This document shows positions 33,291 to 40,975 of a stretch of 50,097 nt of DNA, in pieces (the first letter of the stretch is position 1; each line of letters begins with the position of its first letter). The DNA comes from Acidilobaceae archaeon (GTDB lineage: Archaea; Thermoproteota; Thermoprotei_A; Sulfolobales; Acidilobaceae). The stretch lies in assembly GCA_027014125.1 (NCBI GenBank), contig JALWEI010000007.1, positions 1 to 50,097 on the forward strand. Reading direction: 5' to 3'. Below the pieces are notes generated by a model that was not told the DNA's origin, made no database searches, and saw only the letters and a list, made by a program, of their open reading frames with translations. A program made the position numbers and the translations under genes.

Positions 33291-34526
33291 TTACTTTGCC
33301 CCTCCGTGCCTCTTGTATATGTCGTCGAGAGCCTCTAGTAGCTTCTCCACGTCGCTTATGCAGTTGTATATGTAGAGGCTTGCCCTCACGCTTCCCTCGC
33401 TGTGGCCTAGGGCGTCGTGGAGTATGTGGGCGCAGTGTAGGCCTGTCCTCACCGCTATCCCCCTCCTGTCTAGGGCTAGGCCCACCCAGTCGGGCTTCAT
33501 GCCCCTTATGTTGAACGCCACTATTCCCTGCCTCCTCCCGGGGCTCCGGGGGCCGAGTACCTCTATGTACTCCCTCTCCGCGATGCCCTCTAGGAGAGCC
33601 CTGGTCAGCTCCTCCTCGTGCCTCTCCACGTTCTCCATGCCTATAGCCTCTAGGTATCTTACCGCCTCTGCTAGGCCCACCGCCTCTATTATCGGCGGGG
33701 TCCCGGCCTCAAACTTCCAGGGCGTCGTGCTCCACCTTATCTCGACCCCTCCACTACCTAGCTTGACCCTGTCCACCGTGCCGCCGCCTCCTAGTGGGGG
33801 CTCCAGCTCCTCTGCTAGGTCCCTGCGTATCCATAGTACCCCTATCCCGGTGGGGCCAAGCATCTTGTGACCGCTGAATGCAGCCATGTCCACGCCCATG
33901 GCCTTGAAGTTCACGGGCGTGTGGGGGACTCCCTGGGCGCTGTCCAGTACTAGCAGTGCACCCGTGCTCCTCGCCTTCCTGGCTACCTCCTCTACCGGTG
34001 CCTTGCTGCCGGTGACGTTGGATATGTGGCCTATCGCCACCACGCTGGTCTTGGGGGTTAGGTACTCGTCTAGCAGGTCCCAGCGGGGTACCCCCTCCTC
34101 GTCTAGTGGGAGCATCTTAACGCTGGCCCCGGCCATCTTGGCTACCCTGAGCCATGGTATCATGTTGGCGTGGTGCTCCGCCATCGTTATGAGTATCTCG
34201 CTTCCCCGGGTTATGACGCCGTTGGCGTATAGCGTGAGTGCGGCTGTTTGGAGCGACTCGGTGCTGTTCCTAGTGAACACCACCTCCTCCCATGTGCCCC
34301 CCACGAACTTTGCCACTACCTCGTGTGCGTCCTCGTAGGCTTTGCTTGCCTCCATGCTCAGCCTGTAAACCCCCCGGTGGACGTTGGCGTAGCTGCTCAG
34401 CCCGAAGCTGTGCATGGCCTCCATGACGCTCCTGGGCTTCAGCGTGCTGGCTGCGTTGTCAAGGAAGACTAGCCCGCTGGATAGTGGGGGGAAGTCCTGC
34501 CTCACCCTAGTACAGTCCAGCGCCAT
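33291..34526 (-). CDS. sufS: SufS-type cysteine desulfurase
   Basis: A 411-residue class V PLP enzyme. The PLP lysine is Lys221 in SGHKMLGPTGIGVLW and the catalytic cysteine Cys365 in RTGLHCAHILHD, the SufS/CsdA pattern. AEHHANMIPW and LDSAQGVPH are further family motifs. It takes sulfur from cysteine for Fe-S clusters or thiolation. It follows the TusA-like gene by about 20 nt. No other suf genes are in the window. Confidence 0.9.
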   Translation of the reverse strand: MALDCTRVRQDFPPLSSGLVFLDNAASTLKPRSVMEAMHSFGLSSYANVHRGVYRLSMEASKAYEDAHEVVAKFVGGTWEEVVFTRNSTESLQTAALTLYANGVITRGSEILITMAEHHANMIPWLRVAKMAGASVKMLPLDEEGVPRWDLLDEYLTPKTSVVAIGHISNVTGSKAPVEEVARKARSTGALLVLDSAQGVPHTPVNFKAMGVDMAAFSGHKMLGPTGIGVLWIRRDLAEELEPPLGGGGTVDRVKLGSGGVEIRWSTTPWKFEAGTPPIIEAVGLAEAVRYLEAIGMENVERHEEELTRALLEGIAEREYIEVLGPRSPGRRQGIVAFNIRGMKPDWVGLALDRRGIAVRTGLHCAHILHDALGHSEGSVRASLYIYNCISDVEKLLEALDDIYKRHGGAK

Positions 34527-34547
34527 CCCTCCCGCACCTCAAGACGG

Positions 34548-34802
34548 CTAGGAGCCCTTCCTGTATGCTATTATCCGGTAGGTGCCCACCAGGTCATCCC
34601 TCTCCTCCACGTCGTAATCAAAGCCCTCATCCTCCAGGGTGTCTAGGATTAGCGTGAATGGCATAACAGAGTCCTCCCCCACGATGACCAGCCTGTCCCC
34701 AGGCCCTGCATCCATGAGGGCGGATACGAGCCTCACGCTGGGCTTATCCCTACACCCGCTCCAGGCCTCGTAGGTGAATGTTAGCCTGATCTCCCTCCCC
34801 AT
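34548..34802 (-). CDS. Small TusA/SirA-like protein upstream of sufS
   Basis: An 84-residue alpha/beta protein. REIRLTFTYEAWSGCRDKPSVRLVSALMDAGPGDRLVIVGED and the last strand DLVGTYRIIAYRK follow the TusA fold, with GCRDKP in the place of the CPxP sulfur-carrier motif. If the Cys is reactive it could accept sulfur from SufS. The altered motif makes this uncertain. A frame start at GTG 34814 is also possible. TATA-like GTTTATAGG lies at about 34843. Confidence 0.5.
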   Translation of the reverse strand: MGREIRLTFTYEAWSGCRDKPSVRLVSALMDAGPGDRLVIVGEDSVMPFTLILDTLEDEGFDYDVEERDDLVGTYRIIAYRKGS

Positions 34803-34880
34803 TAGCCTGGGCACCCCTAGTATATGAGGGGCCCCGTGGCCTATAAACGGCTACTAGAGGGGTTAGAACGCGTCGAAATG

Positions 34881-35177
34881 CTATATGGTTGAGAGCGTGT
34901 CCAGTAGCCGGGTCAGCCTGCTCTGGTAGAGGCCCAGGCCGGGCTGGTAGAAGCTCCCGCTCGACGCTATCCTAACCCTGAGGCTCCTGGTCATGGCTAG
35001 TAGGTCCTCCACCTCCCTCGGCTCCGCCCCGTAGAGGAGCCTGAGGACCTTGAGCACCTCGTCCAGGGCGTCCTCCAGCTCCCCGGAGTATATCGTGTCC
35101 GGCACTCCACGTGATAGGTGCTCCAGGTCCTCCCTGAGTAGCCTGAGCCACTTCCTGGTGAAGGTGTCTCCTACCAA
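34881..35177 (-). CDS. Small helical protein, paralogue B of tandem pair
   Basis: A 98-residue helical protein. It shares a pattern with the upstream gene product: WLRLLREDLEHLSRGVPDTIYSGELEDALDEVLKVLRLLY against the partner's matching region, then a helix with LRVRI and an ending FYQPGLGLYQSRLTRLLDTL. The TTG start at 35177 overlaps the upstream stop by 7 nt. The function is unknown. Confidence 0.55.
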   Translation of the reverse strand: MVGDTFTRKWLRLLREDLEHLSRGVPDTIYSGELEDALDEVLKVLRLLYGAEPREVEDLLAMTRSLRVRIASSGSFYQPGLGLYQSRLTRLLDTLSTI

Positions 35178-35551
35178 GCCCTGTCCCCCCTGTAGAGGCT
35201 CAGGGGTAGCTGGGGGTGGTAGCCGAGGGCCTGCCTGGCCTTGCCCAGGAACATGTCTAGCCTGTGGTTGAAGTGGGATATCCCTGATACCGTGTGGAGG
35301 CCCGTGTGCTCTATCCTTAGCCTCAGGGCCCTGGCCAGCTGGTATAGCAGGGCGGCCTCGCTGGATAGGCCCGTGTAGGGCCTCTTCACGTACTGGGGCT
35401 GGGCCTGGATGCCCCTGAAGACGTGGACTGCGTCGGAGAGGGCCTCCTCCATGCTGCCATCAGCCAGGCTCTCGGGGACCCTGAGCCTCAGCTCCTCCAG
35501 CTCCAGGACGAGCCTCTCCGCCGCTCTCCTCCACTCGGGCCCTTTACCCAC
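35171..35551 (-). CDS. Small helical protein, paralogue A of tandem pair
   Basis: A 126-residue helical protein. WRRAAERLVLELEELRLRVPESLADGSMEEALSDAVHVFRG and YQLARALRLRIEHTGLHTV...HFNHRLDMFLG align by pattern with paralogue B. A loop with YVKRPYTGLSSEAALL and a basic tail distinguish it. The GTG at 35551 lies below a TATA-like CTTTATAAG (about 35597-35605). The function is unknown; HEPN- or antitoxin-like helical folds are possible but no catalytic motif is visible. Confidence 0.55.
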   Translation of the reverse strand: MGKGPEWRRAAERLVLELEELRLRVPESLADGSMEEALSDAVHVFRGIQAQPQYVKRPYTGLSSEAALLYQLARALRLRIEHTGLHTVSGISHFNHRLDMFLGKARQALGYHPQLPLSLYRGDRAW

Positions 35552-35690
35552 CTCGCCCGGCCCTCCCTAGGCTGGTTGTGTAACAACGGTGGGTCCTTAT
35601 AAAGCCATGCCCCCGGGTATACCGGTTTAAATCCCTTTAATGAACAGGTGTATATGTATATCGGCGGCGTAGGCGCCCCCACGGATCTAT

Positions 35691-35918
35691 TTAAGCTTGA
35701 CCCCGGGGGAGGCACTCGTCCCTGAGGCTGAAGAGGTCCTCAACCCTCACCCCGAAGAAGGCGGCGATCTTGAGCGCGAGGGTGAGGGAGGGCAGGTACC
35801 TCCCATTCTCTATAGCTATAATCGTCTGCCTAGTCACCCCCACAGCCCTGGCTAGGGCCTCCTGCGTCACACCCCACCGGGCCCTAGCCTCCCTTAGCCT
35901 CACCTCGACGCACCCCAT
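35691..35918 (-). CDS. Xre-family helix-turn-helix regulator
   Basis: A 75-residue regulator consisting of one Cro/CI-type HTH: VRLREARARWGVTQEALARAVGVTRQTIIAIENGRYLPSLTLALKIAAFFGVRVEDLF, with the recognition helix VTRQTIIAIENG. Such compact Xre proteins accompany DUF2178-type membrane genes in archaea. It overlaps the upstream membrane gene by 19 nt. It probably binds the twin dyads at 36331-36369. Confidence 0.88.
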   Translation of the reverse strand: MGCVEVRLREARARWGVTQEALARAVGVTRQTIIAIENGRYLPSLTLALKIAAFFGVRVEDLFSLRDECLPRGQA

Positions 35919-36316
35919 CCAACCCCCACCCTCCTATAGTATACGCTGGCCAGCGATGCAACCGCTATGAGCACTAGGATTGAAAGTGCGACCCCGTCTA
36001 AGACCCCCTCATGGTAGCTCGAAAGCGATATAAGGCCATGCTCCCTAGCCAGCAGGCTAGCCACAACGACTAGGCCCGCTAGAAGGGTGAAAGCCGTCAG
36101 GGCTACCCTGCTGGACTGGGCGAGGATCACCATCTCCATCTCATCCTCTAGCACACCCTCCTCTCTAAGACGCCTCCTGGCCTGGAGCACCTCGCCGAGT
36201 ATGAGCAGGGGTAGAGCTACCAGCAAGCCTAGGGTCAGGGACCCGGTGGCGTCAACGGCCAGGACTAGGGCTACGAAGCCCGCCAGCCATAGAAGCCTGG
36301 GTATGCTGGGCCGCAA
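35900..36316 (-). CDS. DUF2178-like membrane protein, partner of Xre regulator
   Basis: A 138-residue protein with four hydrophobic helices (about 7-25, 27-45, 70-92, 104-128) and a charged loop QARRRLREEGVLEDEMEMVILAQS between the second and third. This architecture matches archaeal DUF2178 proteins that precede small Xre regulators. It may sense the membrane or modulate the regulator. The TTG at 36316 follows GTGGG. Confidence 0.65.
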   Translation of the reverse strand: MRPSIPRLLWLAGFVALVLAVDATGSLTLGLLVALPLLILGEVLQARRRLREEGVLEDEMEMVILAQSSRVALTAFTLLAGLVVVASLLAREHGLISLSSYHEGVLDGVALSILVLIAVASLASVYYRRVGVGWGASR

Positions 36317-36330
36317 CCCACAGGCACCAA

Positions 36331-36348
36331 TGTAAAGGATCCTTTACA
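36331..36348. promoter_or_regulatory. Perfect 18-bp palindrome operator 1
   Basis: TGTAAAGGATCCTTTACA is its own reverse complement. It lies 14 bp upstream of the TTG start of the DUF2178-Xre operon, near the expected transcription start. It uses the same TGTAAA/TTTACA half-sites as the next element. Confidence 0.7.
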
Positions 36349-36351
36349 AGA

Positions 36352-36369
36352 TGTAAATAAGCCTTTACA
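36352..36369. promoter_or_regulatory. Operator 2, TGTAAA-N6-TTTACA
   Basis: The same 6-bp half-sites, also 18 bp long, centred 21 bp (two helical turns) from operator 1. CTTATTTACA on the reverse strand within it is the likely TATA box, so binding would block TBP. It overlaps the stop codon of the upstream MFS gene. Confidence 0.62.
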
Positions 36370-37504
36370 CCCGGCGGGGGTAGAGAGAAGCCACAACCAG
36401 GGGAAGCACAACGCCGAGGACCAAGTACGGGGCCCCACCAGACCCCAACCCGTGCTCATACAAGAACCCGGCAACCAAGGGGCTAACAAGCACCCCCAGA
36501 TTCAAGGCAGCATTACTCAGCCCCACAACAGCCGCCCCACCAGCACCAGGCAAGAGGTTCCTGTTACGGGTTAACGGCATACTAGCCCTGACCCCTACAC
36601 TAGCCAACACGAAGCCAAGGCCAAGGAGCAGGGTGCTCCCATGGGGTAAGCCGAGGAGCACCGACCCGGCAGCGGCTATGAGGGTGACAACAGCCAGGGC
36701 AGGAGGGATTCCCACCCTGTCAGCCAGGGCACCCGAGGCCAGGCCAGCCAGAAACGCTGCCACGCCAGCCACCCCCAGGAGGCTGCCCAGCGCCTCCCTC
36801 GAGAGCCCGTAGACCTCGTGGCTGTAGATGTAGAAGTACTCTCGGAGGAGGCCATTCAACAACCCCAGGGCCAGGGTGACGAGGAGGACCCAGGCTACAA
36901 TCCTAGAGCGGAGGCGGCCTGCCAGTGACCTAGCACTTCTCGCCCTCACGCTAGGCGGGTGCATGGCGAGGGCCACACCTATCAGGAGAGCGGGCGGAAC
37001 CATGAGTAGGGCCCCCAGCTTCACAACCTCCCCGTAGCCCAGGTCTAGGTGGCCGAAGAGCCAGTTGCCAGCCGAGACTCCTATGGTGCCCAGCGCGAAG
37101 TAGACTGAGAGAACTGTCCCGCTCCTCCCTCCAGCCATCTCGGCAACAGCGATCTGCACTGTGGGCCAGGTTAGGCCGCCCAGGAGGCCCCACACCGCCA
37201 TGAGGCCGATGACCAAGCCAGGGCTCCCCGTGTTGGGGATAATGTATACTACAAGCCCGGCTAGGGCTGCTGGGATGCTTGCTAGGAGCCACTGCCTGCC
37301 CGGTGCCAGCTCGCTCGCCACGCCAGATACTATACTTGTCAGCATACGCCCGAGCATGAAGCTGCTGGTCAGGCTTGCCGTTGCCAGCATCGTTGACTCT
37401 AGGCTGTACCTTGTGTAGAACGCTATAGCCGGCCTGGCCAGGCCGGTAGCCACGCTGACCAGGACTACGGCGGCCATTACCAGTATTAGTGGTGTCCTCT
37501 CCAC
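36365..37504 (-). CDS. MFS transporter
   Basis: A 379-residue membrane protein with twelve predicted helices in two halves. GLARPAIAFYTRYSL in helix 1, the loop GRMLTSIVSGVASELAPGRQ between helices 2 and 3, and GALADRVG in the second half match the major facilitator superfamily. The substrate is unknown. GTG at 37504. It ends within operator 2 of the Xre operon and may be cotranscribed with it when not repressed. Confidence 0.83.
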   Translation of the reverse strand: MERTPLILVMAAVVLVSVATGLARPAIAFYTRYSLESTMLATASLTSSFMLGRMLTSIVSGVASELAPGRQWLLASIPAALAGLVVYIIPNTGSPGLVIGLMAVWGLLGGLTWPTVQIAVAEMAGGRSGTVLSVYFALGTIGVSAGNWLFGHLDLGYGEVVKLGALLMVPPALLIGVALAMHPPSVRARSARSLAGRLRSRIVAWVLLVTLALGLLNGLLREYFYIYSHEVYGLSREALGSLLGVAGVAAFLAGLASGALADRVGIPPALAVVTLIAAAGSVLLGLPHGSTLLLGLGFVLASVGVRASMPLTRNRNLLPGAGGAAVVGLSNAALNLGVLVSPLVAGFLYEHGLGSGGAPYLVLGVVLPLVVASLYPRRV

Positions 37505-37587
37505 CCAGCCTACCCCAGAGGGCTGCGTGCTTCATTATCGGATTTATTCTAGATATAGCGGCTTGTCTAGGGTGTGGTGTGTATGGT

Positions 37588-38016
37588 ATGATGCAGAAGC
37601 TGGATGTACCCGTGGTTTCGCTGATCTCGAGGACCGCCATCGTTATGAGGGAGGATAACACCGTGGCGGAGGCTGTTGAGAGGATGAGCTCCGAGAATAT
37701 AGGGAGCGTTGTGGTTGTTGACGACGCTATGAGGCCTGTGGGGATATTCACGGAGAGGGACCTGCTGATGAGGGTGTGCGCCAGGAACCTGGACCCCAGG
37801 GAGACGAGGCTGGGCGAGGTTATGACGAGGGATCCGATCGTGGTTAGGGAGGATGAGCCCGCAAGGAAGGCCATGGAGGCCATGATCCACTTCGGCTTCC
37901 GCCACATACCGATAGTAGACTCCCGGGGGAAGGTAGTCGGGGTCCTGAGCCTGAGGGACCTATCCAGGCTGGCCGCCGGGGAGGTTGATGTTGACGAGCT
38001 GCACTCGGCCGGCTAG
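37588..38016 (+). CDS. Two-CBS-domain protein
   Basis: A 142-residue CBS pair. Repeat 1 spans about 12-65 (ISRTAIVMREDNTVAEAVERMSSENIGSVVVVDD...GIFTERDLL) and repeat 2 about 78-135 (VMTRDPIVVREDEPARKAMEAMIHFGFRHIPIVDS...GVLSLRDL). It probably binds a nucleotide and acts on an unknown partner. The frame is open to 37489, but this ATG-ATG at 37588 behind GGTGTGGTG starts the domain. It is divergent from the MFS gene. Confidence 0.88.
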   Translation: MMQKLDVPVVSLISRTAIVMREDNTVAEAVERMSSENIGSVVVVDDAMRPVGIFTERDLLMRVCARNLDPRETRLGEVMTRDPIVVREDEPARKAMEAMIHFGFRHIPIVDSRGKVVGVLSLRDLSRLAAGEVDVDELHSAG

Positions 38017-38024
38017 AATACACA

Positions 38025-38034
38025 AAATATTTTA
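38025..38034 (+). promoter_or_regulatory. TATA box of the small zinc protein
   Basis: AAATATTTTA, with inferred initiation near 38056 and a GAGGCGGG ribosome site before the ATG at 38072. Confidence 0.5.
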
Positions 38035-38071
38035 GTACCAGACGTCCCTGCCAAGGGGAGAGGCGGGACGA

Positions 38072-38272
38072 ATGGTATACGAGGTCACCCTGAAGGGGGA
38101 GAAGTTCTACGCCTGCGGCGAGTGCGGGCTGATCTACGAGGCCCCAACCCACGCCAGCCTATGCGAGGAGTGGTGCAAGGCCCACAGGACATGCAACACG
38201 AGCATAGCCAAGCACTCCATAGGGCGCCTGAAGCCCTACACCCGGGGCCTCAGGATGCAGGGCAGGGTATAA
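38072..38272 (+). CDS. Small zinc-binding protein
   Basis: A 66-residue protein with four to five cysteines plus histidines: YACGECGLIYEAPTHASLCEEWCKAHRTCN. CGEC and the later CxxxC and HRTC positions suggest one zinc site of zinc-finger type. Similar short proteins (start VYEVxLxGEKxYxCxECG) are conserved in crenarchaea; their role is unknown. It sits 50 nt before the Gins23 gene but has its own TATA-like element after it, so it may be a separate unit. Confidence 0.7.
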   Translation: MVYEVTLKGEKFYACGECGLIYEAPTHASLCEEWCKAHRTCNTSIAKHSIGRLKPYTRGLRMQGRV

Positions 38273-38280
38273 CCTTTATC
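38273..38280 (+). promoter_or_regulatory. TATA box of the Gins23-MCM-Hel308 run
   Basis: CCTTTATC immediately after the zinc-protein stop. Inferred initiation near 38303 supports ATG 38322, not the in-frame GTG at 38301, as the start of Gins23. Confidence 0.45.
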
Positions 38281-38321
38281 TACTCCAGCCACGCCTTAAG
38301 GTGGCATACGGGCTAGGCCGG

Positions 38322-38882
38322 ATGGATATAAATAGCAGGCTCAGGCTAGTCAGGCTAGACTACATGGCGAGGGGCGTCAGGGTACTATTCCTCAGGGACC
38401 ACCCAGACCTGCCCACGCCGGGAGGCGTGGTCAACGCCAGGCGGGGGGATGAGATGACCCTCCCCCGATGGCAGGCGAAGATGCTGGAAGCCCAGGGCGT
38501 GGTGGACATAAGGGACACAACGGTGGACATAGACATAATCAACATGTACCACTTCAGGGAGAGGAAGAGCAGCGCCGCAAACAAGCTAAGCCAGCTACCC
38601 CAGGACTTCTACATGAAGGCCGGGGAGCTGGTCGAGAGGCTGGACAGGCTCATAAGGGAGGCGCCCAGTAGCATGCTGATCAGGGACAGGGAGGTGCTCG
38701 AGAAGAACCTGGCCGAGCTGAGCGAGGCTAGGCTCCTGAAGATACTAAGGCTAGCCCAGACGGGTGGCGGGGAGGAGCTTAGGGATAGGATGACGCCGGA
38801 GGAGCAGATCATCTATGACAACGTGAAGAGGGTGGTCGACTCGTGGAGGGGGTACATACGTAGCCTATTCCCCGGGGTGTAG
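38322..38882 (+). CDS. GINS complex subunit, Gins23 type
   Basis: A 186-residue protein. The N-terminal beta (B) domain (RLVRLDYMARGVRVLFLRDHPDLPTPGGVVNARRGDEMTLPRWQAKMLEAQGVV) precedes a helical A domain (from FYMKAGELVERLDRL to WRGYIRSLFPGV). B-before-A order is that of Sld/Psf2-3-like Gins23. GINS binds MCM and Cdc45/RecJ in the replicative helicase. It precedes mcm by 5 nt, as in Sulfolobus where gins23 also adjoins mcm. Confidence 0.85.
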   Translation: MDINSRLRLVRLDYMARGVRVLFLRDHPDLPTPGGVVNARRGDEMTLPRWQAKMLEAQGVVDIRDTTVDIDIINMYHFRERKSSAANKLSQLPQDFYMKAGELVERLDRLIREAPSSMLIRDREVLEKNLAELSEARLLKILRLAQTGGGEELRDRMTPEEQIIYDNVKRVVDSWRGYIRSLFPGV

Positions 38883-38887
38883 AAGGG

Positions 38888-40963
38888 GTGGCGGTTGACC
38901 AGGTCGAGATAGGCTATGTCGAGAAGTTCAAGGACTTCCTAAGGAACTATAGGGACGAGGCCGGCAGGTTCAAGTACCTGGAGAGGATCAGGAGGCTCAT
39001 AAACTACAACCAGACGAGCCTCCTAATAGACTACTCCGACATCTACCGCTACGACACAACGCTGGCGGAGGCCCTCGTAGAGGAGCCCGACAAGCTCCTC
39101 AAGGAGGCGGGGGAGGCGATCAGGGAGATAGTCAGGGTAGAGGACCCCGAGTACGCTGAGAAGAGGAAGTTCACGCCACGTATCCTAGGCCTATACGAGA
39201 CCGTGGGTATAAGGGAGCTGAGGAGCGAGCACCTAGGGAGCCTCATCCAGATAGATGGGATCATAACCAGGATGCACCCCCTCAGGAGCAGGATGATCAA
39301 GGCGGTCTTCAGACACGAGAAGTGCGGGGCAGAGTTCGAGTGGCCCCAGGGCGAGGACGAGCAGATAGGGGAGAAGATAGAGAAACCCTCCATATGCCCC
39401 GTGTGCGGGGAGGGCGGCGGGAAGTTCATACTAGTCAAGGAGAAGTCCAAGTACATAGACTGGCAGAAGGTCGTCGTGCAGGAGAGGCCGGAAGATGTGC
39501 CCGGCGGGCAGATGCCGAGGAGCATAGAGGTCCACCTAACCGAGGACCTAGTCGACATAGCCAGGCCCGGGGACAGGGTCACGATAGTCGGCATACCCAG
39601 GCTGGAGCAACAGAGCGACAGGAGCCCCCTCTACGAGATGTATATAGAGGCCAACAGCGTCAGGATATCGGAGAAGGTCCTCGAGGAGGTCAGCATAACC
39701 AGGGAGGACGAGGAGAGGATCAGGGAGCTAGCCAGGGACCCCTGGGTCAGGGAGAAGATCATAGCCAGCATAGCACCAAGCATATACGGCCACTGGGACC
39801 TCAAGGAGGCGATAGCCCTCCTCCTCTTCAGCGGCGTCCCCAAGACCATGCCAGACGGCACGAGGATAAGGGGAGATATACACGTGCTCTTCATAGGAGA
39901 CCCTGGAGTCGCCAAGAGCCAGCTACTACAATCGGCAGCGAGGATAGCCCCTAGGGCCGTGCTCACCAGCGGCAAGGGCTCCACCGCCGCTGGGCTTACC
40001 GCCGCGGTGGTTAGGGACAACAAGACGGGGGAGTTCTACCTGGAGGCCGGGGCCCTTGTCCTGGCCGACGGGGGAGTCGCTATTATAGATGAGATCGACA
40101 AGATGAAGTCCGACGACCGTGTAGCTATACACGAGGCTATGGAGCAGCAGCAGATTAGCATAAGCAAGGCCGGGATAGTCGCGAGGCTGAACGCCAGGGC
40201 CAGCGTGCTGGCTGCGGGGAACCCCAAGTATGGGCTCTACGATCCCTCCAAGAGCTTCGTGGACAACATAAACCTGCCCCCCACGATACTCTCGAGGTTC
40301 GACCTGATATTCGTGGTTAGGGACGTGATCAACATGCAGAGGGACAGGGAGCTGGCCAGGTACATACTAGAGGCCCACAGCAACATTGAGAAGTTCAAGC
40401 CCGAGGTGGACCCCCAGCTCCTCAAGAAGTACGTGATCTACGCTAGGAGGTATATCAGGCCCAAGCTCAGCCCCCAGGCCAAGAGGCTCATAGAAGACTT
40501 CTTCGTCGAGATGAGGAGCTCGGCCCTAGCCGGCCAGGAGGGGCAGCAGACCGCCATACCCATAACCGCCAGGCAGCTGGAGGCGATAGTCAGGCTGTCG
40601 GAGGCCCACGCCAAGATGGCCCTCAAGGACGAGGTGGGGGAGGATGATGCGGAGGAGGCGATAAGGATAACCATAGCCTTCCTCGAGAGCGTGGGCCTAG
40701 ACATAGAGACCGGGACGATAGACGTCAGCATAATCACCACAGGAGCCAGCCTCCACACGAGGAGGGTGATGAGCCTCGTGGTGGATACGATCAAGAAGAT
40801 AACAGAGGCGGGCGGCAAGAGGTGCGCGAAGATGCAGGAGATCACCGCCATGATCAAGGAGGCTCACAACGTCTCAGAGGAGAAGGTGAAGGAGGCGATA
40901 AGGAGGCTCCACCAGGAGGGACTCATATACGAGCTAAGGACGGACTGCTACAAGGCGACGTGA
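38888..40963 (+). CDS. mcm: MCM replicative helicase
   Basis: A 691-residue hexameric DNA helicase. N-terminal OB fold with zinc ligands His143, Cys146, Cys170 and Cys173; Walker A GDPGVAKS (337-344); Walker B DEID (401-404); arginine finger Arg470 in LSRFDLIF; and a C-terminal winged helix (from about 620). The length matches archaeal MCM. It is sandwiched between Gins23 and Hel308 with gaps of 5 and 12 nt. GTG start behind AGAAGG. Confidence 0.96.
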   Translation: MAVDQVEIGYVEKFKDFLRNYRDEAGRFKYLERIRRLINYNQTSLLIDYSDIYRYDTTLAEALVEEPDKLLKEAGEAIREIVRVEDPEYAEKRKFTPRILGLYETVGIRELRSEHLGSLIQIDGIITRMHPLRSRMIKAVFRHEKCGAEFEWPQGEDEQIGEKIEKPSICPVCGEGGGKFILVKEKSKYIDWQKVVVQERPEDVPGGQMPRSIEVHLTEDLVDIARPGDRVTIVGIPRLEQQSDRSPLYEMYIEANSVRISEKVLEEVSITREDEERIRELARDPWVREKIIASIAPSIYGHWDLKEAIALLLFSGVPKTMPDGTRIRGDIHVLFIGDPGVAKSQLLQSAARIAPRAVLTSGKGSTAAGLTAAVVRDNKTGEFYLEAGALVLADGGVAIIDEIDKMKSDDRVAIHEAMEQQQISISKAGIVARLNARASVLAAGNPKYGLYDPSKSFVDNINLPPTILSRFDLIFVVRDVINMQRDRELARYILEAHSNIEKFKPEVDPQLLKKYVIYARRYIRPKLSPQAKRLIEDFFVEMRSSALAGQEGQQTAIPITARQLEAIVRLSEAHAKMALKDEVGEDDAEEAIRITIAFLESVGLDIETGTIDVSIITTGASLHTRRVMSLVVDTIKKITEAGGKRCAKMQEITAMIKEAHNVSEEKVKEAIRRLHQEGLIYELRTDCYKAT

Positions 40964-40975
40964 GGAGCAGGGGAC

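Noticed and set aside
36951-37907. 318-codon reverse open frame spanning MFS and CBS genes
   Set aside because: It overlaps two recognisable genes on other frames and shows no family pattern.
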